A stretch of 64,000 bases of DNA from Methanolacinia petrolearia DSM 11571 (GCF_000147875.1 NC_014507.1:1860001-1924000), one strand, 5' to 3'. Numbered from the stretch's first letter, positions 7,695 to 17,117 are shown. Numbers and translations: made by a program. Notes: generated by a model not told the origin, from the sequence alone.

Positions 7695-8144
7695 ATGACA
7701 ACTGTATATGATATCCCACCGGATCTTCTTATCAGAAAAGTGGCTGGCGAGCTCAAAGAGCTTGACGCGATAGAAGCTCCGGAATGGGCAGGATTTGCAA
7801 AGACAGGCGTCCACAAAGAGATGCCTCCGAAAGATGAAGACTGGTGGTACATACGTGCGGCATCACTGCTTCGCAGAGTGTACATCGACGGTCCCGTAGG
7901 AGTCCAGAGACTCAGGTCCTTCTACGGCGGGAAAATGGACAGGGGCTCGATGCCCTCAAGTTTCAGGAAGGGATCGGGATCGGTTACACGCAAGATCCTC
8001 CAGCAGCTTGAAACGGCCGGGTACATTGAGAACACACCTGAAGGAAGGAGAGTATCCCCTGCAGGCAGGTCATTCCTTGACGGCGCAGCAAACAGCCTGA
8101 AGGAAACTGTTGCCGAATCAATTCCGGCAATAGCAAAGTACTGA
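7695..8144 (+). CDS. rps19e: 30S ribosomal protein S19e
   Basis: This 149-residue archaeal/eukaryotic small-subunit protein has typical S19e features: MTTVYDIPPDLLIRKVAGELK, then WAGFAKTGVHKEMPPKDEDWWYIRAASLLRRVYIDGPVGVQRLR. A winged-helix-like C-terminal half contains KGSGSVTRKILQQLE. S19e acts in late maturation of the small subunit. The ATG at 7695 gives the usual family length; an in-frame ATG at 7659 would add 12 atypical residues. It is the first gene of a long operon. Confidence 0.96.
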   Translation: MTTVYDIPPDLLIRKVAGELKELDAIEAPEWAGFAKTGVHKEMPPKDEDWWYIRAASLLRRVYIDGPVGVQRLRSFYGGKMDRGSMPSSFRKGSGSVTRKILQQLETAGYIENTPEGRRVSPAGRSFLDGAANSLKETVAESIPAIAKY

Positions 8145-8160
8145 AAGGAGAGTTAAAAAG

Positions 8161-8508
8161 ATGGTTGACGACGAACTTGCGGAAATTCGCAGAAGAAAGA
8201 TGCAGGAGCTTCAGAGGCAGCAGATGGACCAGCAGGGAATGGAGGAAGAAATGGCCCGCCAGAAACAGGCTGAAGCCCAGATGCATATGATGCTTATGAA
8301 GATCCTCGAGCCAGAAGCCCGGGAACGTTTAAACACCATCAAACTGACAAAACCGGAATTCGCGCAGGCTGTGGAGCAGCAGCTGATTATGCTTGCCCAG
8401 AGCGGCCGTATAAGAGATCGAATCAGCGACGAACAGCTAAAGACGATCTTAAACCAGCTTATTCCGAACAAAAGAGAGATTAACATCACTCGTAAGCATA
8501 AACTATGA
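8161..8508 (+). CDS. PDCD5-family DNA-binding protein
   Basis: This 115-residue protein has the PDCD5/TFAR19 pattern: a charged N-terminal helix rich in Gln and Arg (EIRRRKMQELQRQQMDQQ), then a three-helix core (LMKILEPEARERLNTIKLTKPEFAQAVEQQLIMLAQSGRI) and a basic tail. Archaeal members bind DNA in vitro and lie next to rps19e in many archaea; a translation or proteostasis link is possible. It has its own ribosome site (AAAGGAGAG) and overlaps the next gene by ATGA. Confidence 0.92.
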   Translation: MVDDELAEIRRRKMQELQRQQMDQQGMEEEMARQKQAEAQMHMMLMKILEPEARERLNTIKLTKPEFAQAVEQQLIMLAQSGRIRDRISDEQLKTILNQLIPNKREINITRKHKL

Positions 8509-9098
8509 AAGCCGGAATACTCTTCAGCGGAGGAAAAGACAGTTCTCTTGCGGCCCTCATGATATCAAGGGATTACGAAGCCGAACTGAATACGTTCGTA
8601 TTCGACGGCGACAGAAAGATCCCTAGTATCGAAAAGGCAGCTGAAGCTTTAGGACTTCCGCTTATTAAAAGAGTATTTGACGAAGGACTGCTTGAAAAAG
8701 TAATGGAGATGATGGTAAATGACGGGTTCCCGAACTCTGCCATCAACCTTGTTCACAGGAGCGCCATCTGTTCCCTCTCAAGGGAATACGATGTTATAGG
8801 GGACGGGACGCGGCTGAATGACCGTGTTCCTATGCTTGATTACGCCGAAGTGCAGAGCATCGAAGCTAAATATCAATGCGCCCTCGTGCGGCCTCTGCTT
8901 GGATATGGAAGACGTGAAGTAAACCGCCTTGCAGGTAAACATTTCACCGTTGAATACGGTGAAACGGGTACTATCGAGAACGGGGATTACGAAAACGAAA
9001 TCCGAACAGCATTCAGTGTTCAAGGCCTCGATCCTTACGAAATATTTCCCAGCCACCATGAGCAGTCACTCGTTACCGGAAAGGCATTACGGAGCTAA
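8505..9098 (+). CDS. PP-loop ATP pyrophosphatase-like protein (adenine nucleotide alpha hydrolase)
   Basis: This 197-residue protein opens with [16 protein letters not shown], the PP-loop that binds ATP in N-type ATP pyrophosphatases, which adenylate substrates such as tRNA bases. Also visible are [29 protein letters not shown] and [13 protein letters not shown]. Its constant position between PDCD5 and L39e in archaeal genomes suggests a translation-related role such as tRNA or rRNA modification, but the substrate is unknown. It overlaps the previous gene by 4 nt (ATGA). Confidence 0.8.
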   Translation: MKAGILFSGGKDSSLAALMISRDYEAELNTFVFDGDRKIPSIEKAAEALGLPLIKRVFDEGLLEKVMEMMVNDGFPNSAINLVHRSAICSLSREYDVIGDGTRLNDRVPMLDYAEVQSIEAKYQCALVRPLLGYGRREVNRLAGKHFTVEYGETGTIENGDYENEIRTAFSVQGLDPYEIFPSHHEQSLVTGKALRS

Positions 9099-9111
9099 AG
9101 GGTGTGTAAAA

Positions 9112-9264
9112 ATGAGTAAAGTAACCAAAGCGAGAAAAATAAGACTTGCAAAGGCATGCGAACAGAACAGGCGCGTGCCGGCATGGGTAATGATTAAGAC
9201 GAAGAGGCATGTTGTATCCCATCCCAGGAGACGCAACTGGAGAAGAAGCAAACTGAAGGTGTGA
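9112..9264 (+). CDS. rpl39e: 50S ribosomal protein L39e
   Basis: This 50-residue, very basic protein ([20 protein letters not shown], then [11 protein letters not shown] and [14 protein letters not shown]) is the small L39e subunit lining the nascent peptide exit tunnel. The ATG at 9112 gives the exact family length; a longer upstream frame is an artefact of the overlapping alpha hydrolase gene. It sits 6 bp before L31e. Confidence 0.96.
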   Translation: MSKVTKARKIRLAKACEQNRRVPAWVMIKTKRHVVSHPRRRNWRRSKLKV

Positions 9265-9270
9265 TGAAAA

Positions 9271-9534
9271 ATGGCAGATATCTTAAAGGAACAGATCTAT
9301 GTCATACCGCTTCGTGATGTCAAGAGAGCACCGCGGTGGAAGAGGAGTCCCAGGGCAATCAAAGAGATCAGGGAATTCCTTGCAAAACACATGAAAAGCG
9401 AAGACATCAAAATCGACAAGAGCATCAACGAAAAGATATGGGAACACGGATGTGAAAAACCACCGAGAAAGATCCGCATCCGTGCAATGAAATTCGAGGA
9501 CGGCCAGGTTCAGGCTGAACTTGCCGAAGAGTGA
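9271..9534 (+). CDS. rpl31e: 50S ribosomal protein L31e
   Basis: This 87-residue protein matches L31e: [43 protein letters not shown], then [28 protein letters not shown]31e lies near the exit tunnel on the large subunit, where SRP and chaperones dock. The gene is in the conserved order L39e-L31e-aIF6-L18Ae-prefoldin, with only one base between its stop and the next ATG. Confidence 0.96.
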   Translation: MADILKEQIYVIPLRDVKRAPRWKRSPRAIKEIREFLAKHMKSEDIKIDKSINEKIWEHGCEKPPRKIRIRAMKFEDGQVQAELAEE

Positions 9535-9535
9535 A

Positions 9536-10192
9536 ATGGTTGAAACGATCAGCTTCGCAGGCGACGAGCATATAGGCGTATACACCCGTGTATTTGAGGA
9601 CGTTGCATTTGTCCCTCTGGACGCAACCGAGGAGTACATAGGTTCCGTGGAGAAAAGACTGGGTGTTGAAGTTGTTCAGACCACAATACAGGGCTGTTCG
9701 ATAATCGGGTCCCTCCTTGCGGGAAACAGCAGCGGGATGATTGTCAGCGGTCTTGCATCGACTGAAGAAATCAATCTTCTCAAAAAGTACAGTAAGGTAA
9801 TGCTTCTCGAGCGGACCATGAACGCCGCGGGAAACATCATCCTTGCAAACGATCATTTTGCCGCAGTACACCCGGAGATATCCGAGAGAACTGCCGAAAA
9901 GATATCGGAGTTCCTGGAAGTCCCGGTTCTTATGATGAACATCGGCAAAATACCTACCGTGGGAATGGCTGCAGTCGCGACAAACAGAGGAGTCATACTC
10001 AATCCCGGAGCATCGGCAACGGAAATAGCCGAGATCGAAGAGATTACCGAACTGCCTGTCGGAACCGGAACGGTCAACATGGGCAGTACTCTCATAGGGA
10101 CCGGACTCCTTGCAAACAGCAAAAGCTACCTTGCCGGCATCTCGACGAGCGGTTATGAACTTGGAAGGATTGAAGAAGTATTTGGATTTTAA
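9536..10192 (+). CDS. eif6: Translation initiation factor aIF6 (ribosome anti-association)
   Basis: This 218-residue protein has the fivefold pseudo-symmetric IF6 fold, seen as repeated GxSxxG-type strands: GCSIIGSLLAGNSSGMIVS, NAAGNIILANDHFAAVHP, GTVNMGSTLIGTGLLANSK. aIF6 binds the 50S subunit, blocks joining to 30S and takes part in large-subunit maturation. Start: the ATG one base after the L31e stop; a frame extended further upstream overlaps L31e and is not needed. Confidence 0.95.
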   Translation: MVETISFAGDEHIGVYTRVFEDVAFVPLDATEEYIGSVEKRLGVEVVQTTIQGCSIIGSLLAGNSSGMIVSGLASTEEINLLKKYSKVMLLERTMNAAGNIILANDHFAAVHPEISERTAEKISEFLEVPVLMMNIGKIPTVGMAAVATNRGVILNPGASATEIAEIEEITELPVGTGTVNMGSTLIGTGLLANSKSYLAGISTSGYELGRIEEVFGF

Positions 10193-10206
10193 CGGAGTAG
10201 TTTGAA

Positions 10207-10398
10207 ATGGACATGAAAAATTTTGAAGTTACAGGAAGTTTTAAAAACGGACTGGAGTGGCAGCCCTTTACAAAAGTGATCTCCGCTCCAAACGAAATCC
10301 AGGCAACCGAAAGCACATATAATATTTTCGGGAGCAAACACAGATTAAAGAGAAATTATATCAAAATTGACAGTATCAAACTTATTAATGGTGAGTAA
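10207..10398 (+). CDS. rpl18a: 50S ribosomal protein L18Ae (LX)
   Basis: This 63-residue single-domain form of L18Ae/LX has FEVTGSFKNGLEWQPFTKVISAPNEIQATESTYNIFGSKHRLKRNYIKID. Archaeal LX binds on the solvent side near aIF6 and 5S rRNA, matching its position directly downstream of the aIF6 gene. Its 3' end overlaps the likely start of prefoldin alpha by about 11 nt. Confidence 0.93.
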   Translation: MDMKNFEVTGSFKNGLEWQPFTKVISAPNEIQATESTYNIFGSKHRLKRNYIKIDSIKLINGE

Positions 10399-10834
10399 TT
10401 TGGATAATGTCGACCCCCGGGAGATTGAGATGCTCCAGCAGTATCTCAATGAATTCGGGCAGCAGGCCGAAGCCTACACCGCACAACTGCAGATACTGGA
10501 ACAAAGACGAATCGAATCCCTGACGGCGATAGAGACGATAAAAAATATCGGCTCGCAACCGGACAACACGATGCTTCTTGAGATCGGGGGAGGTGCGTCC
10601 ATGAAAGTGAAAGCACTCGAACCCGACAATGTTTTTGTAAATATCGGCTCGAATGTCATTGTCGAAAAGACCAGCGACGAATCAGTCAGCTATCTTGAAG
10701 ACAGGATCATCGAACTCGAGGCACTTGAGAAGAAGGTATCCGAAACGATAACCGAGATCCGCAAACAGGCGTCTGATGTCGCCAAAAAAATGGAAGATCT
10801 CTACAAAAAATACCAGGCGCAGTCAGGAAACTGA
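10388..10834 (+). CDS. pfdA: Prefoldin subunit alpha
   Basis: This protein of about 148 residues has two long coiled-coil helices (residues 15-45 and 95-145) around a beta hairpin (LLEIGGGASMKVKALEPDNVFVNIGSNVIVEKT), as in prefoldin alpha. Two alpha and four beta subunits form the jellyfish-shaped chaperone that delivers unfolded proteins to the thermosome. A TTG at 10400 preceded by GGTGAG is a good alternative start and would avoid overlapping the L18Ae coding region. It is followed by ftsY after 6 bp. Confidence 0.9.
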   Translation: MVSNLDNVDPREIEMLQQYLNEFGQQAEAYTAQLQILEQRRIESLTAIETIKNIGSQPDNTMLLEIGGGASMKVKALEPDNVFVNIGSNVIVEKTSDESVSYLEDRIIELEALEKKVSETITEIRKQASDVAKKMEDLYKKYQAQSGN

Positions 10835-10840
10835 TTATCC

Positions 10841-11926
10841 ATGTTTAAATCTCTTAAGGACAGGCTGAAGGGAGTTTCGAAGAAATTCGGTTCCAATATA
10901 GACGAAGCGATAGAGAAAGAGTCGCAGCTTTCGGAAGCCGACAACCGTATACCGGAAATGCCGGAGGAACCGAAGCCCGAACTTTCCGAAGAAAAAGATC
11001 AGCCCGTGATCCAGACTGAGAAAAAACCTGAAAAAAAAGCAGGTTTCGGCAGCAAGATCAAAGTCCTTGTTACAGAGAGGGAAGTCCTTATCACTGAAAA
11101 GGACATCTCGGAACCCCTGGAAGAGCTTGAACTTATTCTTCTTGAAAACGATGTCGCATTCGACACCACCGAGGCTATAATCAGCCATATGAAGGATGAC
11201 CTCGCAGGACAGAGAAGAAAGATCGGAACCAGTTCCGAGAAATTCGTTACAGATGCACTCAAAGACGCTCTCCTGGAAGTCCTCGGGGAAGGTTTTCTGC
11301 TTACCGATTACATAGACTCGCATGAAAAGCCCGTAAAGGTTCTTTTCACCGGCGTCAACGGCGCAGGGAAGACGACAACGATTGCAAAGGTCGCCTTCTA
11401 CCTGAAAAGCAAAGGCTACTCGGTTGTTATCGGATCGGGCGACACATTTCGTGCAGGTGCCAACCAGCAGATGAAGACCCACGCCGATCGAATAGGAGTC
11501 AAGGTTATCAGCCACCAGGAGGGAGCAGATCCCTCAGCTGTTCTTTTTGACACCGTAAATTACGCAAAGGCGCACAACATCGATGTTGTCCTTGCCGATA
11601 CCGCAGGAAGGTTCCACAATAAAGGGAACCTGATGAAGCAGCTCGAAAAGATCCGCCGCGTGATGAATCCCGACATAGTTGCATATGTCGACGAGGCAGT
11701 CGCAGGCAACGATGCGGTGATACGTGCGGAAGAGTTCAACTCGGCTGTGGGAACCGACGTGGTCGTTCTTACAAAAGCAGACATGGACACAAAGGGCGGT
11801 GCGGCGATTTCAATTGCACATACGATCGGCAAACCGCTTATGTTCCTAGGAATGGGGCAGGGCTACGACGACATTGTCCCGTTCGAACCTGAAAAAATGG
11901 TTGAAGAACTTCTGGAGGAGGATTAA
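10841..11926 (+). CDS. ftsY: Signal recognition particle receptor FtsY
   Basis: This 361-residue SRP GTPase has an acidic, charged N-terminal region (residues 20-65) followed by the N domain and G domain. GTPase motifs are [16 protein letters not shown] (G1, near 166), [25 protein letters not shown] (G3) and [11 protein letters not shown] (G4). FtsY docks ribosome-SRP complexes at the membrane and is reciprocally activated with SRP54, encoded immediately downstream. There are two bases between the two genes, so their expression is tied. Confidence 0.96.
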   Translation: MFKSLKDRLKGVSKKFGSNIDEAIEKESQLSEADNRIPEMPEEPKPELSEEKDQPVIQTEKKPEKKAGFGSKIKVLVTEREVLITEKDISEPLEELELILLENDVAFDTTEAIISHMKDDLAGQRRKIGTSSEKFVTDALKDALLEVLGEGFLLTDYIDSHEKPVKVLFTGVNGAGKTTTIAKVAFYLKSKGYSVVIGSGDTFRAGANQQMKTHADRIGVKVISHQEGADPSAVLFDTVNYAKAHNIDVVLADTAGRFHNKGNLMKQLEKIRRVMNPDIVAYVDEAVAGNDAVIRAEEFNSAVGTDVVVLTKADMDTKGGAAISIAHTIGKPLMFLGMGQGYDDIVPFEPEKMVEELLEED

Positions 11927-11928
11927 TT

Positions 11929-13254
11929 ATGCTCGATCGTCTGGGCTCGGGATTAAAGGATGCGTTAAAGAAACTTGCCGGAAAGACAGTCATCGACAAG
12001 GCTGCGGTAGAGGAGCTTGTAAAGGATCTCCAGAGAGTGCTCCTGCAGGCCGATGTAAACGTCAAGCTTGTAATGAACCTCTCGAAGGCCATTAAGCAGC
12101 GCTCGCTCGAAGAAGAGCCACCCAAGGGAATGAGCGTCCGGGAACACGTCTTAAGGATCGTGTACCAGGAGCTCGTAAATCTCATGGGTGAGGAGATCGA
12201 GGTAACGCTCGGTCCGCAGACGATCCTCATGGCTGGTCTCCAGGGTAGCGGAAAGACGACCACGACAGGAAAACTCAGCAGGTACTTCCAGAAGAAAGGG
12301 CTGAGAGTCGGTGTTATCTGTGCGGATGTCTTCAGGCCCGGTGCATACGACCAGTTAAAGACACTCTGCGACAAGGTAAACGTCCCCTGCTACGGCGAAC
12401 CGGGAGAGATCAATGCCGTTAAGATCGTCGAAAACGGCATGAAGCAGCTCAAGAACGCCGAGGTCCTGATCATCGATACGCAGGGCCGCCACGCACTCGA
12501 AGACGAGCTCATCGACGAGATTATCAAAATAAACGATCTCTCGAAGGCGTCGCACAGGTGGCTCGTTCTCGACGCGGCACTCGGTCAGCAGGCGCGCGAG
12601 CAGGCTGCAAGATTCCACGATGCAATCAACATCGACGGTGTCATCATCACGAAGATGGACGGAACTGCAAAGGGCGGCGGTGCATTATCGGCCGTAGCTG
12701 AAACAGGATCAGGTATCGTGTTTGTCGGAAGCGGAGAGACGATAGACGATCTCGAACGCTTCGATCCCGACAGTTTCATCTCAAGACTCCTCGGGATGGG
12801 AGACCTGAAGTCCCTCATCGAACGCGCAGAGGAGGCTATCAACGCTGAAGAAGTCGATGTAAACGCCATGATGAAGGGCAAGTTCACCCTCAGGGACATG
12901 TACAAGCAGCTTGAATCCCTGAAGAAGATGGGGCCCTTAAAACAGGTCATGTCGATGCTTCCGCTCGGAAACATAGAGATCCCCGAGGATGCCTTCGACA
13001 CCACCGGAAAGAAGATGGAAGCCTACAAGGTAATCATGGACTCCATGACAAACGAGGAGCTTGACGATCCCTCCGTTATTCATGCATCGAGAATCCAGAG
13101 GATTGCCACGGGCGCAGGAGTCTCCCAGGAAGAAGTAAGGGAACTCCTCAAGTACCATAAAACGATGCAGCGCACTCTTAAAGGATTTAAGGGGATGGGC
13201 GGCGGCAAATTCAACATGCAGCGGATGATGAAGAAGTTCGGCGGCGGGATGTAA
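11929..13254 (+). CDS. srp54: Signal recognition particle protein SRP54
   Basis: This 441-residue protein has the N domain (1-90), the G domain with [14 protein letters not shown] (near 103), [24 protein letters not shown] and [11 protein letters not shown], and a methionine-rich M domain (about 300-441). The M domain ends [14 protein letters not shown] and binds 7S RNA and signal peptides. The G3 motif reads DTQGR where most family members have DTAGR. It is co-transcribed with ftsY. The SRP RNA itself was not found in the window. Confidence 0.96.
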   Translation: MLDRLGSGLKDALKKLAGKTVIDKAAVEELVKDLQRVLLQADVNVKLVMNLSKAIKQRSLEEEPPKGMSVREHVLRIVYQELVNLMGEEIEVTLGPQTILMAGLQGSGKTTTTGKLSRYFQKKGLRVGVICADVFRPGAYDQLKTLCDKVNVPCYGEPGEINAVKIVENGMKQLKNAEVLIIDTQGRHALEDELIDEIIKINDLSKASHRWLVLDAALGQQAREQAARFHDAINIDGVIITKMDGTAKGGGALSAVAETGSGIVFVGSGETIDDLERFDPDSFISRLLGMGDLKSLIERAEEAINAEEVDVNAMMKGKFTLRDMYKQLESLKKMGPLKQVMSMLPLGNIEIPEDAFDTTGKKMEAYKVIMDSMTNEELDDPSVIHASRIQRIATGAGVSQEEVRELLKYHKTMQRTLKGFKGMGGGKFNMQRMMKKFGGGM

Positions 13255-13260
13255 GGGCTG

Positions 13261-13830
13261 ATGAAAAGATTTCTTATTATCGGCCACAAGGCTGTTACCG
13301 AAGGCGGTTTTTCCCTTAACGACATGCCGGGTGGAGCAGGGAGGATGGATGTCCTGTGCAGGTGCGTCAACTCCTGCTTCTTCCTCTCCCACGATCTCCG
13401 GAGGGATGTCGAATGCTATCTTCTCCTCCTCGGAGAACCCAATCCCCCGAAGACAATCCTCATCAAGGGAAACGAAGTTCGCTATCTCAATCCCGACGAG
13501 AGGAGTGCAGGTTCGCTGATAAAAAAAGCGCTTCAGGTTGTCTGCGGAGAGGAGTTCATCGAATCCACAAAGGGCATATATATAAGGAACGGCGGACTGG
13601 AAAGACTCCTGAATGAGATCGACTTTTCAGTTCTCGATGAAAACGGAACGGACATCCGCAGTGTAGAGGAGATTCCGGAGAACTACATACTCTCGGATCA
13701 CATGAATTTTTCAGAGGAAGAAGAGAGTCTGATAAAGGACCTCCCGAAGATCTCCGCCGGGCCGAAGGTGCTGCACGCGGATCATACCGTTATCGTAATC
13801 CTCAATGAACACGACAGGAGAGAAAAATGA
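13261..13830 (+). CDS. trmY: tRNA (pseudouridine-54 N1)-methyltransferase TrmY
   Basis: This 189-residue SPOUT-fold protein has FLIIGHKAVTEGGFSLNDMPGGAGRMDVLCRCVNSCFFLSHDLR and a C-terminal segment (ISAGPKVLHADHTVIVILNEHDRR) forming the trefoil-knot SAM site. TrmY methylates N1 of pseudouridine at position 54 of archaeal tRNAs, making m1-pseudouridine. It overlaps by 4 nt the gene for Pus10, the enzyme that makes pseudouridine 54, so product and substrate enzymes are coupled. It follows srp54 by 6 bp. Confidence 0.92.
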   Translation: MKRFLIIGHKAVTEGGFSLNDMPGGAGRMDVLCRCVNSCFFLSHDLRRDVECYLLLLGEPNPPKTILIKGNEVRYLNPDERSAGSLIKKALQVVCGEEFIESTKGIYIRNGGLERLLNEIDFSVLDENGTDIRSVEEIPENYILSDHMNFSEEEESLIKDLPKISAGPKVLHADHTVIVILNEHDRREK

Positions 13831-15086
13831 GCGACATACTTGAGAAGGTCGGCGAGATCCTCGAATACGGACCCGTATGCGATCACTGCCTGGGCAGGTT
13901 CTTCGGAAAGCTCTCCCACGGACTCGGAAACGAGGAGCGGGGAAGATCTCTCAGGATCGCATACTCGCTTGAGAAGAATATCCCCTACCTGCAGGAGACT
14001 GAAAAATGTTGGATCTGCAGCAACATCTTTGACACTGCCGAAGAGTGGGCGAAGAAGATCGCGGACGCTCTTTCCGGGATCGAATTTGAAACGATGCTCG
14101 TCGGGTGCCGTGTGCCTCCCCTTGCCGCAGAGAGCGAGGAGATGGTCTGGACCGATCTCGGACTAGAATCGCCCGAACCCCTGAAGGCCGAATTCAACAG
14201 GGAGACAGGAAAGATCGTCAGCTGCATCACCGGTAAGCAGGTCGACTTCAAGAGGCCCGATGTCGTTGCAGTATGCAATATCCCTGAAGGAACGGTTGAA
14301 ATCGAGATCAATCCCCTCTACATCTACGGCAGGTACTGCAAGTACGAAAGAGGAATTCCCCAGACACGCTGGCATTGCAGGGTGTGCAGGGGCAAAGGAT
14401 GCGAAAGGTGCAACTTCACCGGCAAGATGTATGCGGACTCGGTCGAGGAGCTTATCGGAAGACCTGCAATAGAAGTCTTCAAATCGAAAGATGCCGTCCT
14501 GCACGGGGCCGGCAGGGAAGATATCGACGCAAGGATGCTCGGTACCGGCAGACCTTTCGTAATCGAGATAGTCGAGCCGACGATCAGATCGTTCGATCCC
14601 GAAGAGCTTGAAAAAACAATCAATGAAAGCGCCGGAGGAAGGGTTTCCGTAACTATAGATCACATAAGCGATCGCAAAGAGGTGGAAACCCTTAAATCGG
14701 GAAAAGCTCATAAAAAGTACAGCATTCTGGTGGAAGTAGAAGGCGAATTTTCGGCAGATGAAGTCAAATCTGCCTTAAACAGCCTCCGTGGGGCTATAAT
14801 TAATCAGCGCACCCCGGAAAGGGTTTCTCACCGAAGGGCAGACAAGGTCAGAAAACGTCAGTGCATCGACATCAGCTGTACTGGTGTAGAGGACGGCAGC
14901 TTCAGGATTGAAGTGCTTGGAGACGCCGGACTCTACATCAAGGAACTGATATCTGGCGATGAAGGACGGACAAGTCCGAGCCTTTCGGAGATAATCAACC
15001 GCCCCGCCCGGGTAAAAAGCCTGGATGTTGTAATGGTCGAGAGCGTTGTTTCCGAAACCAGAACCGGCGAAATTATTCAAAATTAA
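13827..15086 (+). CDS. pus10: tRNA pseudouridine(54/55) synthase Pus10
   Basis: This 419-residue protein starts with a zinc-binding part, CDHCLGRFFGKLSHG (near 17) and CWICSNIF (near 62), then a THUMP-containing region. A second Cys cluster lies in WHCRVCRGKGCERCNFTGK. The catalytic domain (from about 200) contains AGREDIDARMLGTGRPFVIEI, where the Asp of DARML is the expected nucleophile, and CIDISCTGVEDGSFRIEVLGDAGLYIKELISGDEGRTSPSLSE. Pus10 makes pseudouridine 54 and 55 in archaeal tRNA. Coupled to trmY upstream by ATGA. Confidence 0.94.
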   Translation: MSDILEKVGEILEYGPVCDHCLGRFFGKLSHGLGNEERGRSLRIAYSLEKNIPYLQETEKCWICSNIFDTAEEWAKKIADALSGIEFETMLVGCRVPPLAAESEEMVWTDLGLESPEPLKAEFNRETGKIVSCITGKQVDFKRPDVVAVCNIPEGTVEIEINPLYIYGRYCKYERGIPQTRWHCRVCRGKGCERCNFTGKMYADSVEELIGRPAIEVFKSKDAVLHGAGREDIDARMLGTGRPFVIEIVEPTIRSFDPEELEKTINESAGGRVSVTIDHISDRKEVETLKSGKAHKKYSILVEVEGEFSADEVKSALNSLRGAIINQRTPERVSHRRADKVRKRQCIDISCTGVEDGSFRIEVLGDAGLYIKELISGDEGRTSPSLSEIINRPARVKSLDVVMVESVVSETRTGEIIQN

Positions 15087-15099
15087 GGAGAGAATCAAA

Positions 15100-15393
15100 A
15101 TGGCACATCACTTTGGTCAGAGAAAAAAGACCCGCTATAAATACAAGAAAGAACTCAGAAAGAGAGGAATGGCTCCTGTAACTTCAATTATTCAGGAATT
15201 CGAGGAAGGCCAGAAGGTACACATCGTAATCGATTCCAGCGTGCAGAAAGGCATGCCCCACCGCAGGTTCCAGGGAAGAACCGGCGAAATTATCGGGAAG
15301 CAGGGTCACGCATGGGTCCTTGAGATCAACGACGGCAATTCCAGAAAGACTGTAGTCGCAAGACCGCAACATCTAAAACCACAAAAGCAGTAA
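15100..15393 (+). CDS. rpl21e: 50S ribosomal protein L21e
   Basis: This 97-residue basic protein starts AHHFGQRKKTRYKYKKELRKRGM and includes HIVIDSSVQKGMPHRRFQGRTGEIIGKQGHAWVLEI, as in L21e. A clear AAGGAGAG lies 7 nt before the ATG at 15100; a longer frame upstream overlaps pus10 and is not used. It opens the conserved L21e-RpoF-DUF655-RsmA string seen in many euryarchaea. Confidence 0.96.
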   Translation: MAHHFGQRKKTRYKYKKELRKRGMAPVTSIIQEFEEGQKVHIVIDSSVQKGMPHRRFQGRTGEIIGKQGHAWVLEINDGNSRKTVVARPQHLKPQKQ

Positions 15394-15411
15394 TCATTCA
15401 TAGTGGTTGGC

Positions 15412-15762
15412 ATGAAAGTAAAAGGAATAGATAGCGAAGAGAGGATAACCCTTCAGGAAACGAGGGAGATGCTGCTGAAGGTCGAGGCGGACCGTCTCGG
15501 TGCAGGCAAAGAAATGTCATACGAGCTTCGCAGAAGCATTGAGCATGCCAATCATCTCTCAAAGACAAGTGCGGAAAAATCCAGGGAACTTGTCGAGAAA
15601 CTCCTTTCGCTGGAAAAAATAAAGCCTGACATTGCATTCAGGATCGCAAGCATAATGCCCAGAACAAGAGACGAACTCAGGGCAATCTATGCAAAAGAGC
15701 GCTTCACCCTTTCAGGTGAGGAGCTCGATGAGATCCTGGACCTTGTCGAGCAGCACTTTTAA
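15412..15762 (+). CDS. rpoF: DNA-directed RNA polymerase subunit F (Rpb4)
   Basis: This protein of about 116 residues is the HRDC-like Rpb4 subunit: ERITLQETREMLLKVEADR, helical repeats LSKTSAEKSRELVEKLLSLEKIKPDIAFRIASIMPRTRDELRAIYAKERFTLSGEELDEILDLV. With RpoE it forms the polymerase stalk that binds emerging RNA and TFE. A GTG at 15403 could add three residues. It lies between L21e and DUF655 as in other archaea. Confidence 0.93.
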   Translation: MKVKGIDSEERITLQETREMLLKVEADRLGAGKEMSYELRRSIEHANHLSKTSAEKSRELVEKLLSLEKIKPDIAFRIASIMPRTRDELRAIYAKERFTLSGEELDEILDLVEQHF

Positions 15763-15785
15763 TTTTTTTTGGGGGTGTTCCTCTT

Positions 15786-16346
15786 ATGCGTTCAGATAAA
15801 AAAGAGCTTTATGCAGTAGTTTTAGATTATCTTCCTATGGGACACGGCGATGCACGCCGGCCCCAGTTCAAGAAAGAGCCTTTGGTACAGGCAGTAGGTA
15901 CAGATCAGTACAAACTCCTGGAGCTGGTTCCCAAGAATGCCGAGATAAAAACTGAAGAGACAGTATATATCGGTGACAAGGAAAGAGATAAAATTGAACG
16001 TGTAAAGCGCAGGATCGGATACGAGGACCTCACCCAGACAGCCAAGCTCGAACTCCCGTACGCAATTGAAAAGATCGTACTGGAGAACGAGCAGAAATAT
16101 GTAGATTTCTTCAACAAGGCTGTACCGATTACATCAAAGCAGCATATGCTCCATCTTCTCCCGGGGATCGGGAAGAAACTCATGTGGGAAATTCTCGACG
16201 AGAGGAACAAGAAACCGTTCGAGAATTTTGCCGACATAAGCGAGAGAATCAAGACCATTCCCCACCCGGAGCAGATGATAATCAAAAGAATAGTCGAAGA
16301 GATCGAAGATCCAAACATAAAATATCATCTTTTCACTTCAAAATGA
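15786..16346 (+). CDS. DUF655 RNA-binding-like protein
   Basis: This 186-residue protein has an OB-like N-terminal half (ELYAVVLDYLPMGHGDARRP, LVQAVGTDQYKLLELVPKN) and a C-terminal helix-hairpin-helix part (MLHLLPGIGKKLMWEILDERNKKPFENFADISERI). The family is archaeal, is always near rpoF and rsmA, and has no defined function; an RNA- or DNA-binding role is inferred from the folds. The stop overlaps the rsmA ATG (ATGA). A GGGGGTG stretch near 15771 may be the ribosome binding site. Confidence 0.88.
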   Translation: MRSDKKELYAVVLDYLPMGHGDARRPQFKKEPLVQAVGTDQYKLLELVPKNAEIKTEETVYIGDKERDKIERVKRRIGYEDLTQTAKLELPYAIEKIVLENEQKYVDFFNKAVPITSKQHMLHLLPGIGKKLMWEILDERNKKPFENFADISERIKTIPHPEQMIIKRIVEEIEDPNIKYHLFTSK

Positions 16347-17116
16347 GTGCTCCTCATGACCAGCACTTCCTGACCGATCCCGATGCGATCAGGAAAATTG
16401 CCCATTTTTCAGATATCAAAGATCAGACTGTCCTCGAGATCGGCCCGGGGAAAGGAGCGCTTACAAAAGAGCTGCTTGAAAGAGGAGCGAAGGTAATCGC
16501 TATCGAGATCGATCCGAAGATGATCGAGATCCTGGGATCGCGTTTTGCGGACGAGATCGATTCAGGCCGGCTGAATCTGTTAAACGAAGATGCAGTCAGA
16601 TGTGATTACCCCGATTTCGATATCGTTATTGCAAATCTTCCATACTCCGCATCGTCGAAGATTACCTTCAGGCTCCTCGAGCACGGGTTCAAGGAGGCGG
16701 TACTTATGTACCAGAAAGAGTTCGCCCTCCGCATGATGGCACTGCCGGGGACCAGCAACTGCGGAAGACTCTCGGTTATGGTCCAGACATACGCAAAGGT
16801 CATGCCTCTTCTCAACCTGCCTCCAGAAGCCTTCTCCCCGCCTCCCGCCGTCGATTCGATGGTTGTGAGAATTACGATGAAAGAGGAACTTACATACCCG
16901 GTGGATGATCCGGAATTCTACTCGATACTTGTAAGGGAGCTGTTTTCACACAGGAGAAAGACCCTGAAGAAATCGCTCAAATCCTCAAGGTCGGTGATAG
17001 GCGAAAAGAGATATGAAAGGATTGTCAGTATGCTTCCTGATGAAATGCTTAAAAAGAGAGCCGAGGAACTTTCCCTGAAGGATTTTTCCAATATCTCAAA
17101 TATTGCAACAAAATAA
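16343..17116 (+). CDS. rsmA: 16S rRNA dimethyladenosine transferase RsmA/KsgA
   Basis: This 257-residue enzyme has a SAM-binding Rossmann fold (QTVLEIGPGKGALTKELLERGAKVIAIEIDPKM), the NLPYSASSKI catalytic motif IV, and QKEFALRMMALPGTSNCGRLSVMVQ followed by FSPPPAVDSMVVRI. It dimethylates two adjacent adenines in helix 45 of 16S rRNA, a late 30S checkpoint. The ATG at 16343 overlaps the DUF655 stop. A longer frame upstream lies inside DUF655 and is rejected. Confidence 0.96.
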   Translation: MSAPHDQHFLTDPDAIRKIAHFSDIKDQTVLEIGPGKGALTKELLERGAKVIAIEIDPKMIEILGSRFADEIDSGRLNLLNEDAVRCDYPDFDIVIANLPYSASSKITFRLLEHGFKEAVLMYQKEFALRMMALPGTSNCGRLSVMVQTYAKVMPLLNLPPEAFSPPPAVDSMVVRITMKEELTYPVDDPEFYSILVRELFSHRRKTLKKSLKSSRSVIGEKRYERIVSMLPDEMLKKRAEELSLKDFSNISNIATK

Positions 17117-17117
17117 T

